Positions 1 to 11,789 of a stretch of DNA of 64,000 bases are shown here, piece by piece. The translations under genes were made by a program, and so were the position numbers. Source of the DNA: Ignelater luminosus (Eukaryota > Arthropoda > Insecta > Coleoptera > Elateridae); the NCBI GenBank assembly GCA_011009095.1, contig VTPC01003895.1, forward strand, positions 80,294 through 144,293. The letters run 5' to 3'. Under the pieces are notes generated by a model. That model worked only from the letters and a program-made list of their open reading frames with translations, had not been told where the DNA came from and did not search any database. Position 1 is the first letter of the stretch; each line of letters opens with the position of its first letter.

Positions 1-59
1 ATTCATTTTTTTATTAAAATAATAAGGGATCTATTTTGAATAGTCTGTCTTGGGATTTC

Positions 60-612
60 TCTTCACCTTCACTCAGTTTTTCAGTAGTCCTATGAATATT
101 TTCAGTTCATTCTTAATGACTGGTTTCCATCTAGTAATTTGCAAATACTTCAGAGCACCCTTGAACAAAAATACTTCTTCAGCATATTTGTTGGCTTTCT
201 GCACAACCAAGTCAAAAAATTGTCATCAAGTAATAAACTGAAAAACTCTATTAGAGTAGTACGAGCATTTTTAGCTAATAGTTCACTTTTTTAGGAAAAT
301 TGAAAATTCTGCAAATTGGGAGTTGCCTGCCAATCAATCTCACTTTCTGTTGCCTCACCTTCAGGTTCTTCATTACCCGTAAGATTTATTGGAATTTCTG
401 TTTCATTGTCAAGCTCTTCACCCAGGTCAAAATTACTTTCAGAACTGACATCTTTGGCACCATCATTGATAAATGTCGGATCTTCCAAGTTATCATTTGA
501 TTCATAAAGCATCCTTTCTAACTCTTCTGCTGTTAAATACCTCTTAAAGGTGGTTTTGGACTCCAGTCTAGGCTTGTTTATACCTGAAGGGCCTGGTTGA
601 CTTTCTTTCATT
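60..612 (-). pseudogene. piggyBac transposase N-terminal remnant
   Basis: Decayed piece of a piggyBac-type (DDE_Tnp_1_7) transposase. The upstream frame reads KESQPGPSG, then the acidic motif LTAEELERMLYES typical of the piggyBac N-terminus, and runs to about position 300. Past a frameshift a second frame (about 230 to 70) reads LVVQKANKYAEE, then RWKPVIKNELKIFIGLL, which matches the conserved start of the piggyBac core (Asn-Arg/Lys-Tyr-Ala followed by Trp-Lys-Pro and Glu-Leu-Lys-x-Phe-x-Gly). It ends in a stop and the catalytic aspartates are not in the window. It lies 3' of the last visible NCKIPSD exon, so it is probably inside an intron of that gene. Family assignment is by motif recognition only. 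Confidence 0.6.
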
Positions 613-1302
613 GTGTAGCAGATTAGGTGGAACCAAGTATACCAAATGCATTGCAACAGTTACTATAACACCCTCACAATCACACACCACTATCACTGGA
701 ACCCTAAGCATGCAACATACATTCAAAGAATGATAACAGCTCAGCACTTTTGCTTTTCTTGTAAAACAAATCACATATTTTATGAATAAACTAGATAAAC
801 AGAAATTTATAGTATGTGTTATGATTGGCAAAACAAAAAGAACACATAATTTAATCAAGGTAGCTTTAGATCTAATAGATCAAATAATATTTAAAATGGT
901 TTGGTGTGACCACTGTAGTAATTTATCATTATCAACTGCTGCTGCTCAAATTTTTATAACGTGATTAGAGCAAGCAAACAAACAGACTTCAATGTGAAAT
1001 GATGAGAAGTAGTATATAACATAACCTAAAAATATGAACGGTCCATTTATTTCTTACAAAAAATTAAAATAAATCTCAACATAAAACTGCAAAAACAGGC
1101 TTTGTTTGAAAATAAAACTATGACCAAATTAGTAATGATGTAACATGCACATGGTTAATTATTAATTTATTAATTAATATGACAACTCAATCAGTGCCAT
1201 ATTTATTTGACAGTTAACTAACCTACAAAGTTACTAATGTCACACTCAAACAAGGTTAGGAATTAAAAAAGTTCACTCATTTAATTTTCCTCCAGTACTT
1301 AC
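613..1302. other. Probable NCKIPSD intron sequence
   Basis: AT-rich sequence between the last recognised NCKIPSD exon and the piggyBac remnant. I see no exon continuing the conserved C-terminal half of the protein, so the remaining exons are probably beyond the left edge. Confidence 0.4.
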
Positions 1303-2863
1303 CTAAATGTGTTATAGGCATGGGTTCGCCCATAGAGAATATCATAGTTAATAGCAGCGATGAATAATTCAATTTTGGTACATTTCTTGGATTTGCCAGC
1401 ATATCCCTAATAAAACATTTGTTTTTTATAAATTTGTCTATTTACATTTAAATAATAATAAAATACCTGGCAAGTTCGCCTGGTAAAACAGAATTAAGCA
1501 TAATACTAACAACCGTTCTGTCCAAACTGCATAAAACGCCAAATGCTTGTAAGAGAAGTTGCCTAATTGACCATCTCACTTCCATTTGATAATACTGAAT
1601 CAGTGTTGTGATAACATGATATTGATCTGTAGAAATAACATGTTTACTTATGCTAGCATCTGCGTTTGACTAAAATAATAACAAGAATCCTATAAATATA
1701 AAACTTTAGATAATAAAGTAAATTTGTTACCAAAATAGAAATAAGTTCACTGATATATTCTTTAATTACAGTCTCGTCTTCATGTAACATCCAACTTCTC
1801 TGTTGAGAATCTTCCTTACAGGAAGTTAACTCATTAAATATTATTTTCAAACGACTGGCATCATGTGTTTGATCGATTTGTACATCATCCGCAACTAATG
1901 ATGTCTGACAATGTGATAATATTGTACTTAAATATGGGAATGCTGAAGCTGGAAGTAAATCGTGCAATCCTTGTATAACAGTTTGTACAGCAACTTTAGA
2001 CATTTCATGTGAAAGCTGTGTATTTATTCTAACACTCTCAACAAGTTCATAAACAGATTGTGATGTAATTATAGGAGAGACTTTGGTATTAACTGAAGAA
2101 CCATGTATGCTAGTTTCCGACTTTTTACATTCTGACTCTTGTTCCTTTTTCAGTTCTTCGTGTATATTTTCTATTGACTTTTTTAAACTTTCTCGACTAG
2201 TTGTTTTCTTTTGTATTGGTTTTATAGGTTCTTCATGAACTTCATTATACTTTTTAACTTCACTTATAGTAGAAGAAAATGAAGTACTAGAATTTGTACT
2301 ACTTCTAATTGTGCCTCTTGTGGTTTCTAATTGCCCTTCGGAATTTCTAAATAATAAAGGTGGTAACACAGTTGCTTCGTTTACTCCTACAGAATTCTGA
2401 TGGACCTCTGGTAAATTTTCAATTTGTCGTTTCATTTCTTTTAATCTCAACAAAACCTCTTTCCTAGTTCCCATTACATATTCTGGTGAGAACTCATCAT
2501 GCTTAATAGATTCCATGCAATTATCTAGATATTGAATATAGAATGCCGGACTTACAGTAACGGTCTCAACATAATTTGATGGTACAAATCCCATTTCGCC
2601 TCTTTCATTTATAACTTCCCACCAATTTTTATGTTTCGTAACAGTTTGATGTAATATAAAATATTCATTTGCTTTAAAGCTTAAAGTCTTCGCATATGTT
2701 GCTTTAAAATCATACATGCTCCGAAGCATGTCTAGATTACCTAAACATGTAATTATATTAGTTAACATCCTAATAATGATAATTACATTTAAGTTTGAAG
2801 GTTTTAAATGTATGTTTTTAAATAATGCACTAACTCACCTATTCTTATCATATTGTTGGACAT
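1303..2863 (-). CDS. NCKIPSD: NCK-interacting protein with SH3 domain (SPIN90/Dip1 family), 5' part
   Basis: Cytoplasmic regulator of actin nucleation; SPIN90/Dip1 proteins activate Arp2/3 to make linear filaments. Proposed exons are 2839-2863, 1731-2740, 1467-1669 and 1303-1406, all with GT..AG borders and compatible phases. The protein starts MSNNMIRIGNLDMLRSMYDF and enters an N-terminal SH3 domain (ALYDF-like start; WWEVINERGEMGFVPSNYV gives the Trp pair and the Pro-Ser-Asn-Tyr end). A Ser/Lys-rich linker follows, then the armadillo-like domain: ELVESVRINTQLSHEMSKVA, DSQQRSWMLHEDE and, across the next exons, YYQMEVRWSIRQLLLQAFG and NSVLPGELARDML. These match vertebrate NCKIPSD closely in order and spacing. 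The last exon ends in phase 1 at a clean donor and the C-terminal part is missing, so the gene runs off the window to the left. An in-frame Met lies just upstream of the SH3 domain if exon 1 is wrong. Confidence 0.88.
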
Positions 2864-4192
2864 TTTGAGGTAATTATTTTTAGGTGCACTTTCTGAACAT
2901 TTAAAAAAAATAGTAAAAAGTTATTGGTAGAAAGTGAGCTACATTAAAACTTGTTTATTGTTGTCAGTGACAGCTGTCACGCCTATTGCTTTTAATTTTT
3001 AAGGCGGCGTTATAAATCAGTTGCCTTCATAACCCTCTTGTCAAGTTTCTAGGTTAGAAGTAGGAGTCTTAGGATTTATTAATTGTTGTATCACATGTAG
3101 TTTGTAAAATAATCCATATCAGTAAAATAGAATTATCATAAATAAAAGTACTTGTAGAATATTAGTGTCATATAATAAATAAGATATGTAGATTCAGCAC
3201 AGCCTTAAAAGTTCGATCTGTCAATTTCGATTTATAGTGTCGCCATCTACGGTCATTCTAGGGAATATGACAAGAAAATTCAAATCGTAACGATTTCAAC
3301 TTGAGATTTCTACGTTTATTATTAAGGAAACATTTTATTATCTTATTATTATTAGTATTACTTTAGTATAATTATTGCACATTGCATTATTTACATCTTA
3401 CACTTAGTCACAGTAAATACGAAAGTACCTACTACACGCGCTTGTATAATTGATATGGTTTTTATAACTATAAATTTATAAAACAAACACTTGGCTTGTC
3501 TTTGTCAAATTTATACTTAATAGGTATGCGAATTTTGAAACTTCTGAGCACCATATCGGTGCGTTTTGTCTAACATTTTGCATCTACCTATCGTTACTTA
3601 TAATTAAAGAGCGGATTTCTAGCTTTAATGTCTTTGATAAATATTGTAAGCATCAACCATCTCTATTTAAATGTTCACGAATCACAATAAAAGGAATTAT
3701 TTGACTCTAAGTTTTTTTATGGTTTTTTTGTGTTTTTATATTTACATATCATGTTCTTGCTTATTTAGAGATTATTTTTAAATTTTTGCTGTATTTACAT
3801 TTACCAAAACAATTTGATATTTAGTTTTATATTTGCTTACAATGTTTTATGGTTTGCTTCAAAGTTCGACAACGTATTGATTTTTTTCTTAAAGTACCTA
3901 TGTACAGTAGACTTTAACCAAAGAATAAATACATTAAGATTCGTAATTGTTATTAGGTTATTTTGCAAAATATTTATTTTATACTGAGCATATACTTATT
4001 TTAGTCTTGCTTTATGACTTGTTAGTGAGCGTCAGCTTCTTTGTAAGGTCTCTTATTAGGTTAAATAATATAAGTACATGCCCAATCCACAACTTTACCG
4101 AAAAGTAAGATTCTATCACTGAGAAACATCATTATATTATACATACACTACCCCGTGTAGACCATCAACTGGGTAGCACATACTTTACGACG
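2864..4192. other. Intergenic, upstream of NCKIPSD
   Basis: AT-rich intergenic DNA. The first 200 bases should hold the NCKIPSD promoter, but I see no clear TATA or initiator. No convincing gene found. Confidence 0.4.
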
Positions 4193-4720
4193 TCAGACAT
4201 GAAAGATACCATCTGTGTACGACCGGAATTTAAGTTTAGTGTTTTGAAGTTTTACGTTTTGAGGGTTTAGTTTATCGAAATTTCCTTTGGAGAACAACGT
4301 GTGGCCAGCGCCCGAGTCTACTTTAAATTTCTGAAGCTTATTTCCAGTTTTTATATTGATGTAATACTTATTTGAGTCAGTATGTGTAGATTTATCATGA
4401 ATAATGATAATTTCGTAAATGTTTAATTGATCTTCAAGAGAAGAATTTTCACTTTCTACTGATTTTAGCCTTTTTTTTCTGCCATTAACCTCTTGAGGTG
4501 CATCTTCTCGATGTGCCCCATTTTCACAATATTTACGCTTTAATTTAATTGAGTCTATTGTGCATTGTTTGGAATTATGGTAATTTTTTGCACACTTTAG
4601 ACAGAATTCTTCTATTTCCAGATGTTTCAAGTTTAGACGAGATTTGGACCTGAATCTTGATGGATAATTATTTCGTTCTCTATGTCTTGAATTTTCTTTA
4701 TCTTTATTGAATCTTAAATT
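4193..4720 (-). pseudogene. Gypsy-type LTR retrotransposon gag/protease fragment
   Basis: A stretch of open frame with two retroelement hallmarks in the expected order. An Arg-rich segment precedes a CCHC zinc knuckle (CLKCAKNYHNSKQC, spacing C-x2-C-x4-H-x4-C). About 80 residues later comes a retropepsin-like active-site motif, FKVDSGAGHTLFSK, with the Asp-Ser-Gly catalytic triad. The frame stops soon afterwards; no reverse transcriptase, integrase or LTR is visible nearby. Order and motifs fit a Ty3/gypsy-like element, but a different LTR family cannot be excluded. It is an isolated, truncated relic. Confidence 0.6.
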
Positions 4721-6756
4721 GAATCTGCTTCAACTTCTATTTAGTTCACGTTCTTGAAACCCTATTAGTATCTACAGTGGTTACTATGGAGTTCTGTTGT
4801 GTCTAAATCTAGAATACACGTATAGCATTGTATTGAAAACTGTTAAATTATGATTAAAAGGTAAGTATTGAATATATTACGTATAGGTATACAATCGAAC
4901 CAGGGACGAGTGATAACTGACATTTTTTTGAGCCACCATCCTCGATTTCAACTACTGATCTTATTACATCGAGACATTAATGTGGCGGTGGGAAATTTCC
5001 GAATCCAAACTCAGCTGCAGTAAAAACGTAATGTGATGGAAAAGGAAAGGGAACCAGGTGCGAGGGCGCAAAAACGATTTTTGTTTAAAGGCGCAAACAT
5101 TCTTTGAGCCGGCCCTGCATCTACTCACAAAATCTTGATTGTGCGGAAAATCGCTATATACAGAGATTTGTGAAAGACGCTCCAAGATTTAAATGTCTCT
5201 AGGAAAATGAACGGCTTCTAACATCTTGAATTCTGGTTATTACTGATAATAAACATAAATGCACGTGCCACTATGTAATTATTATTACATTAAAACTCAG
5301 AAAGTTTAGTAGAGGTTTATTAAAAATTACCGATAGGATGATGCTGTAAATGTTCTTTTTCCTATTAAATTTCTAAGTAGCACTTAAAAATTGTTCTAAA
5401 TATAATAAATCTTTTTTATTCCAGAAATTGAAAATTTAAATAAATCCTAGTTGGCAACGTTTTTTAAAAAATAAAAGTAGGCAAACGAATTCAAACCTGT
5501 TTTTATGGTTGCGTAATACACACACGTGCATTTCAGTTGTTTCTGGTTGTTTCAGTGTTGCATGAGTTTCGTGTTATTTTTATTGAGATCAACCTAAAAG
5601 TGCGCGAGTAAATTTTTGAAAATCGGAGTTTATTTTCTCGGGTTTATTGAAGTGTTGTTACTTGTTTTTATTGTTCCATAAACCGCCTTGTATTGAAGAT
5701 CTAGGTGAGCTACCTTTATTTGCAATATTTATGTTAATATCTTATAAAATATTTGTGTGATTGTACCGCTGTGAAACCGGCAGAAAGAATAGTCCTTTAG
5801 AGAAAGCGAGGAACTTTATCATTTAAAATGTTTCTCAACAATTGCCAAATATATCGAACATTTAATAAAATACATCTGGAATATTGTAGATGTTATTTTT
5901 TTGTTTATTATCAACGGAAGTTGAGGTTATGTTTAAGGGTAATGCCTTGTTATCTATACATTGTTATGTTTACATATGTAGCTACAGCTTTTACTTTCTA
6001 TGTTGTTTTTTTCTAGATTTATTTAAGTTTTATTAAAGAAAAAGCAAATTAAATTTATTGAAAATTAAATAAAGAATTATAAAAAGAAATTTTAAACTTC
6101 TATGGTCTTCTGTAAAATAGCTAACAACATAAAACATATTTTCTAAAAATCTAAAATATCCAGAAATATCCTGATTAAACAAATGAATTAGTAACATCTT
6201 TTTTGTTATTATTATTGAAAAATTTTGAAAAGAATTTTCTATATCCATGGCCTGCTAAATCATTAACTAAGCTTCTAGTAATTCTTTTGTACATATAATT
6301 TAGTTTGTATTTGGTTGATTCGGGCTGATTGCTTCACTTGTAATTGAAGACTCTATTTTTAAAAAACGAATTAATCTTCCTTCTTAAGAAATACCAAAGA
6401 CTTCTCTATTTCTTATTTAATTTGAGGTAAGCTTTAGAAATGACTATAGGATTAGATTTTTATTTTAACTAATACTTGTAGCTACTGTAAGTAATTTGTA
6501 CAAATATCAAACAATGCTACTGAGGATGAAGTTGCATAGAACGATTATCTAATATTTGTTTTGCACAAGCATTTTTAGTAACTATGAATAACAATACTAA
6601 TATCTGTCTGCAGTTCTACCTGCATAATAATAAATATTATAATAAATACGTATAAGAATTGTTAGTTAAAGTTTGCACAGGATTATTGAGCTAATTTCTT
6701 GGACGAGATTCAGCGATGGTGACTGTACAATTTCTAAATTCTTGTGTTTTCTCCAT
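4721..6756. other. Intergenic between gypsy fragment and annexin A
   Basis: No gene recognised. The part from 5500 to 5830 is less AT-rich and could hold a noncoding first exon of a plus-strand gene (listed separately). The 6030-6700 part lies 3' of annexin A and is simple AT-rich sequence. Confidence 0.4.
5533..5704 (+). promoter_or_regulatory. Possible plus-strand initiator and noncoding first exon
   Basis: An arthropod-type initiator (TCAGT at 5533-5537) is followed by about 170 bases of less AT-rich sequence, then a good donor (CTAG/GTGAGC at 5704/5705). An acceptor-like CAG at 5781-5783 precedes an ATG at 5828 with a 62-codon hydrophobic frame that I do not recognise. The pattern resembles a 5' untranslated exon but has no protein support. 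Confidence 0.2.
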
Positions 6757-9700
6757 TCAAGAATCTTCTCCAATGAGAGCTAACAAACATGTTCTGTAAT
6801 CTCCTGAAGTATCATCCTGAAACGCAAAACATTTTATTTTCTAACTAACTGTTGAATAAAACAGTTCATCTTACAGAAATATCTTGTTTCAAACTTGAAC
6901 CATACTCTTTAGCATAATATTCTTCAATAAGTTCTAAATCAATTTCTTTTCTCATAACAATGATTCTAATCAGCTCTCTGTCGTTTGTTCCCATACCTGC
7001 CATACTTGCATGCAAACGCTTAGCAAAAAATTTGGGAACACTACGAACAGTATCTACAATTGCTAAGAGTCCTCTTTTAATATGCCTAGAAAATTCCTTT
7101 TTAATAGCATATTCAATTGTATGCCCTGCCACATGTTCATATTCTTCAAAGACTAATTCAAGTTGGTTATAATTCCGTTGGGTTATAATTGAGATAAATG
7201 TTGATTCGTCTGTACCCCATTTTAATACACCTGAAAACAATTGAAGACACTTCAAATTGGATTCATATGAGAAATTTTCATACAAACCTGCTTGCAGTAA
7301 TTTTATAGCATCTTCTAATGCTTTCTCGCGATTTACACTCCCACTTTCATCTCTAACTGTTTTGCTTAAAGAAATCAATAACTGTTCAAAATCTCCACTG
7401 GTATCTCCTTGTATATCAGATTCCAGTGTTCTTCCATAAGCTGCAACAAAATAAAATATTTTGTGAAAGTCATTAAACAACCTACAGACACTTACTGTTT
7501 TGGTAAACATCACGTATGTTTCTAATTTCTTCATTGCTCAAACTGGAAAGAATCTCAATGAGGCAATTTTCATCTGTACCAGGACCTTTCATTGCGTAAT
7601 GTAATTCATTAACATAATATTGTTGTAAAGGTGTCAGCAATGCTTCTATTAGTATTTTGAATTTTCCACTTAGTGATTTTTTAAACTCTGTTACTAAATT
7701 CTGAAATGTAACAACATTATAATGGGAGCTAAACAAATGAATACCATTTACCTTTCCATATGTGAAGCTAAACTCATTGGCTATGGCTAAGCGTTGCGCG
7801 TTAGATCTGCGTGTTAAAATATTAATAATAGATTCTGCATCTACTTTGTAACTGTTAAGCGCTTCTAGAAGGGCATCTGCATCTGTTTTTGGATCAAAGA
7901 TATTTGTTGGAGATTTGGTATCGCTATCAAAAACAGGCGTGGTAGCTTCCGTACTAGTTTTAATGGTTTGTGATGAAGATTCAGAAATGTGTGTTGTGGA
8001 TTCAATGATTGCAGGTTCAGGTTTAACAAAATCGCCATTTATATATTTAGAATTTCTTCCAGAATCGGAAGCATTTGTAGGATGTTCATACTGGGTTTTT
8101 GAATCAGAATTGTTTATTGGGAGTTCTTGTTGATAAACAGGTGTTGTAGTTTGCATATCAGACGCGTTTAGGGCAGGTTCATGATCGTCTTCTACTTTGA
8201 AAGATTGGACTGGAAATTGGGGAATTACGTCTTGATAAGAAGAAGGTGTTGTGGTTTCAATATTTGTCTCCAGACTAGAAAAATTCAAAGCATGCTGTTC
8301 GTTGTCTTCTACGTTGAAAGATTGGAATGGAAATAGGGAAATTATCTCTTGCTCAGAAGAAGGTGTTGAGGATTCAAAATCAATTTGCGAACCAGAAAAA
8401 TCCAAAGCGTTTTGTTCATCGACTTCTTCAAAATTTTGAGAAGGAAACTGAAAAATTACCCCCTGTTCAGAAGAAGCTGTTGTTGATTCAATATTAGTTT
8501 GAAGACCAGAAAAATCTAAACCATGCTGTTCATCGATTTCTTCTTCAAACGATTGGGAAGGAAATTGAAAAATTACCTCTTGTTCAGTAGAAGGTGTTGC
8601 GGATTCAACACCAGAAAAATCGAAATCATGTGGTTCATCGTCTTCTACATGGAAAAATTGGGACATTGTTTCTTGTCCAAAAGAATCTGTTGTGGATTCA
8701 ACATTGGTTTGCAAACCAGAAAAATCCAGAGCATGTTGTTCATCAACTTGTTCTTCAAACGATTGGGAAGGAAATTGAAAAATTACTTCTTGCTCAGAAG
8801 AAGGTGTTGTGGATTCAACATTTGTTTTCAGATCAGAAAAATCCAATGTGTGCTGTTCGTTGTTTTCTACTTTGAAAGATTGGAATGGGAATAGCGAAAC
8901 TATCTCTTGCTCAGAAGAAGGTGTTGTTAACTCAACATTAGTTTGCAGACTAGAACAATCCAGAGCATTTTGTTCATCGACTTTTTCATCAAAAGATTGG
9001 GAAGGAAATTGGGAAATTAATTCTTGCTCAGAAGAAGGTGTGGTTTCAATATTTGTTTCCAGATCAGAAAAATCCAAAGCCTGCTGTTCGTTGTTTTCTA
9101 CTTTGAAAGAATGGAATGGAAATTGGGAAATTATCCCCTGTTCAGAAGAAGGTGTTGTGTATTTTAAATTAGTTTGCAAACCAGAAGAATCCAGAGCATT
9201 GTGGTCATCGTAATTTACTTCGAACGATTGGAATGGAAATTGATAATTTACCTCTTGCTCAGAAAAATCTAAAGCATTTTGGTCATCGCATTTTACCTCG
9301 AAAGATTGGAATGGAAATTGTTTAGAAGGTGCCCTGGACACAACGCCTGTTTGCAAATTGAAATCATTCAAGGCAGGTTCTCCATCATACTCTACTTCGA
9401 AAGGGTGGAAAGGAGATGGAATTACTCCTTGGTGCTCAAAAAGAGGTGTGGACACAGTAGCTTGCGACAGATACCATTCATTCGAAGCAGGTTTTTCATC
9501 ATATTCTACTTCAAAAGGTTGGAATGGAAATTGAAAAATTCCTTCTTGCTTAATAGTAGGTATAGATTTAACATCATTTATATTTTCTTGATATCCAAAA
9601 TTTGTTTGAAGATCATGGGCGTTAAGGGCGGGTTCCTCATCGTTGGTTCTGTTAGGCAATTGAACGATTCCATCCTGATCACTTGTTCTCACATCAAAGA

Positions 9701-10533
9701 TGTTTCTTGGATGTTCAAAATCAGTTCCAATATCAAAGGCATTTGCTTCAGGTTCTTCATCAGTTTTTCTTATAGGAAATTGAAATGGAAATTGAGGAAA
9801 TGACTCTGTTTTTTGAATTTGTTCTATATTATTCCAACTTTTCAAAATATTTGTTAACAATTTAGTATCTTCTGTATCCGCGGAGTATATTTTAGGTTCA
9901 ATATTTGCACCAAAGTAATTACCATCATCATCATCTGTATCAGCTGACGTATTGTCAATATAGGAAAAGTCTGCGGTATAGTAGTCAGTATCTGTCTCTA
10001 GAAAAAGATTGTGATTTTTTGGAATATTTGCTCCAAAGGTTTTCTAGAAACAATGCACGGATTTAATAAAAACTAATAATCTTACAATATGCGCAATCAT
10101 CACATTCAAGCAAGAAAAATAAAATATCTTAAATAATAAAAGAAATAAAAGAGATCCTGATTTTAGTTATAAATAATAAATTTTGAATCTGACAGTACTT
10201 TCAGTATAATGCTCTGACTATGAAAGTTCTAATTATTTAGTAATCATTAATTCTGCTATCTTCCAAGTGTTAACCTTTAACTTCCATAATAAAAATTGCA
10301 ATTAAAACTGAAACTCTTAATCGCTTATCAACTTGAAAAAAATAATATTCAGGATGGAAATACTAAATTAAAAAGAGCAAAAATTGCATTATCTTCACAA
10401 TAATTATTTTAAAATAGTGAACAAAAATTATAAGGTTAAATTATTAATTAGAAAAATTATTTAAAACTGCTAAAATATTGATTACCTGAAAAAAGATGCA
10501 GCAGAAGAATACTGTAACGATTGGTAGTTTCAT
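6757..10533 (-). CDS. Annexin A: predicted secreted annexin with a long repeat domain
   Basis: Predicted calcium-dependent phospholipid-binding protein with a cleavable signal peptide. Exons 10486-10533, 7752-10043, 7496-7700, 7288-7440, 6875-7230 and 6757-6816 join in frame to 1037 codons. Exon 1 alone encodes MKLPIVTVFFCCIFFQ, a signal peptide. Residues 17-95 are acidic. Residues about 96-640 are roughly fifteen repeats built on QFPFQSF plus an acidic DEQ(H/N)ALDFS segment. Residues about 737-1037 are four annexin repeats. Repeat 1 lacks the G-x-GTD loop; repeat 2 has KGPGTDE, repeat 3 KWGTDES, repeat 4 AGMGTND. The DTSGD acidic caps are present, including the C-terminal DDTSGDY. Intron 2 (7701-7751) is 51 nt, stop-free and in frame, so retention would add 17 residues. 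Exon lengths match the other annexins here. The first exon was chosen for its signal peptide, phase and the shared promoter. Confidence 0.85.
8180..9560 (-). repeat. Coding tandem repeats of annexin A
   Basis: Degenerate coding repeat with a usual period of about 105-120 bases (36-40 residues); a few units are shorter. Each unit has a Phe-Pro core (FPFQSF or FPSQSF), an acidic stretch, ALDFSGLQTN-like sequence and TTPSSEQ. Units with FPF followed by KVENNEQ and units with FPS followed by EEQVDEQ tend to alternate between about 8400 and 9150, suggesting that a two-unit block was the unit of amplification. The frame stays open throughout, so the repeats are under coding constraint. Confidence 0.85.
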
Positions 10534-10547
10534 GATGTCAACTCTTT

Positions 10548-10583
10548 ACTGATGAATAATTCAATCATGCGCTGTTATTTATA
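10548..10583 (-). promoter_or_regulatory. Annexin A core promoter (TATA + initiator)
   Basis: TATAAATA reads on the minus strand from 10583. The initiator TCAGT covers 10552-10548 with its A at 10550, 33 bases downstream. The ATG follows at 10533. The same arrangement is found at the other four signal-peptide exons of the cluster. Confidence 0.75.
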
Positions 10584-11100
10584 GTAAATTACATTGCTGA
10601 TTAAAATATCAACAATTCTGACTATGGTTTCTTTGTCACTTCAGGGAAAAACTTTGTTTAAGATTTTTATTTAATTTAGAGGTCAAAGGTTTTGTGAATC
10701 ATGATCGGGAAAATAATGAGTTTTGAAGTTGATTCATCTGTAGGTTAATGATAAACTCGCCTGCTTAATGTGCTAGATAAATATTTGATTTTTGCTTAGT
10801 TTTTTATTGTTACGAAACGCAGTCGTGCTTGGTATGTAATGTGTGGCCTACTTTAACAAATTTGTCTTAACATTTTGCGTACCTGTGCAATGTGAGTACA
10901 GCAAACTAGGCAGAGTATAGGAATCAGGAATTAGTACGCCCTGAGTTAACTTCAGATTTGACGCCCAAGAAATACTAAAAATCTTTCGACCTAGAAAACT
11001 TAAAGGTCTTAAAGGAAGAGTAACTGTTAATATATAAAGAAAAACTTCATGGGTTTATTATAGCTCAACTTACTGAAATCTACCGAGTCGGGTAAACCAA
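10584..11100. other. Intergenic, upstream of annexin A
   Basis: AT-rich upstream region that should hold distal control sequence for annexin A. No gene or recognisable element seen. Confidence 0.4.
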
Positions 11101-11119
11101 AAGAGTACGAACTTCATTA

Positions 11120-11668
11120 TCATACTGATTGTCGGTTCTCCAGGGGAAGCAGTGGCTTTTTAGATCTATTTTGAAGTTTCCCTTCCGCTCGGTGGTTAGG
11201 TCGATAGATGGAACCGAGCACGTGAGAGAGATCTGTAGAGGCGTGATAGTTGTGGAGATACGGCAACGGAAACACCTGAATTTTCTGGGGACGATAGTGG
11301 TGGTTCATGGTGGTTGAGTTGTGACGATGATCCGCGGCGACGTGAAAAAGACAACGGTACTGCTGAAATTGAAGGTTGAGTTGGTTATCACATAGAATAT
11401 ATAACGGGAAAAAGTCAAAAAAGAGACCTAGTTCCCGTATAAGCCAGAAATCGGAAGATGTTCAATCCCGTAGCTCGAAGTCGGAGACGAGGGGGAGGGG
11501 GGTTCAAAGATAGCAAATGACACAAATTTCGACAAAGAATCTAACAAAAAGATACCTAAAGGGCGCCAGGGAACAGTAACACTAAACGATATAACTCGTC
11601 GACCTGTCCCCACATCGACGAACACACTGTACATAGGGGTCCACTCCACGAACAACCTGTAATACAAA
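11120..11668 (-). other. Less AT-rich block with two unrecognised open frames
   Basis: Clearly richer in GC than its surroundings. Two minus-strand open stretches are present. One (11428-11667) reads LFVEWTPMYSVFVDVGTGRR and ends in a Pro/Ser-rich tail. The other (11120-11308) is His/Tyr/Arg-rich and starts MNHHYRPQKIQVF. A good acceptor (ATTACAG) precedes the first, but the phase does not join it cleanly to the signal-peptide exon just upstream. I do not recognise either product. It could be an unfamiliar gene or a transposon fragment. Confidence 0.3.
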
Positions 11669-11709
11669 TTTGAAATTGTATCCTGATGTTAAAATACACT
11701 CTCGCTTAC

Positions 11710-11779
11710 CTGAAAGAGCTACATTGGCTCCACAAATAACATACAGAACATAAAATAAAAATATAATATGCTTTAACAT
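11710..11779 (-). CDS. Orphan signal-peptide exon
   Basis: Begins MLKHIIFLFYVLYVICGANV, a textbook signal peptide with a long hydrophobic core, then ALS and a strong donor (TCAG/GTAAGC). TATAAAG lies about 40 bases upstream of the ATG on the same strand. The exon ends in phase 1, unlike the phase 0 annexin signal exons, and its hydrophobic sequence is not similar to theirs. No downstream exon could be joined with confidence; the open frames at 11120-11668 are candidates. It could be the start of a small secreted protein or the remains of one. Confidence 0.35.
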
Positions 11780-11789
11780 TCAGCATCTC

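Noticed and set aside
568..858. Cys/Val-rich 96-codon frame
   Set aside because: Overlaps the piggyBac remnant start and shows no domain or splice context.
8523..9803. Several plus-strand open frames of 90-170 codons
   Set aside because: They are mirror frames of the annexin A coding repeats; the minus strand has the consistent exon structure, signal peptide and annexin core.
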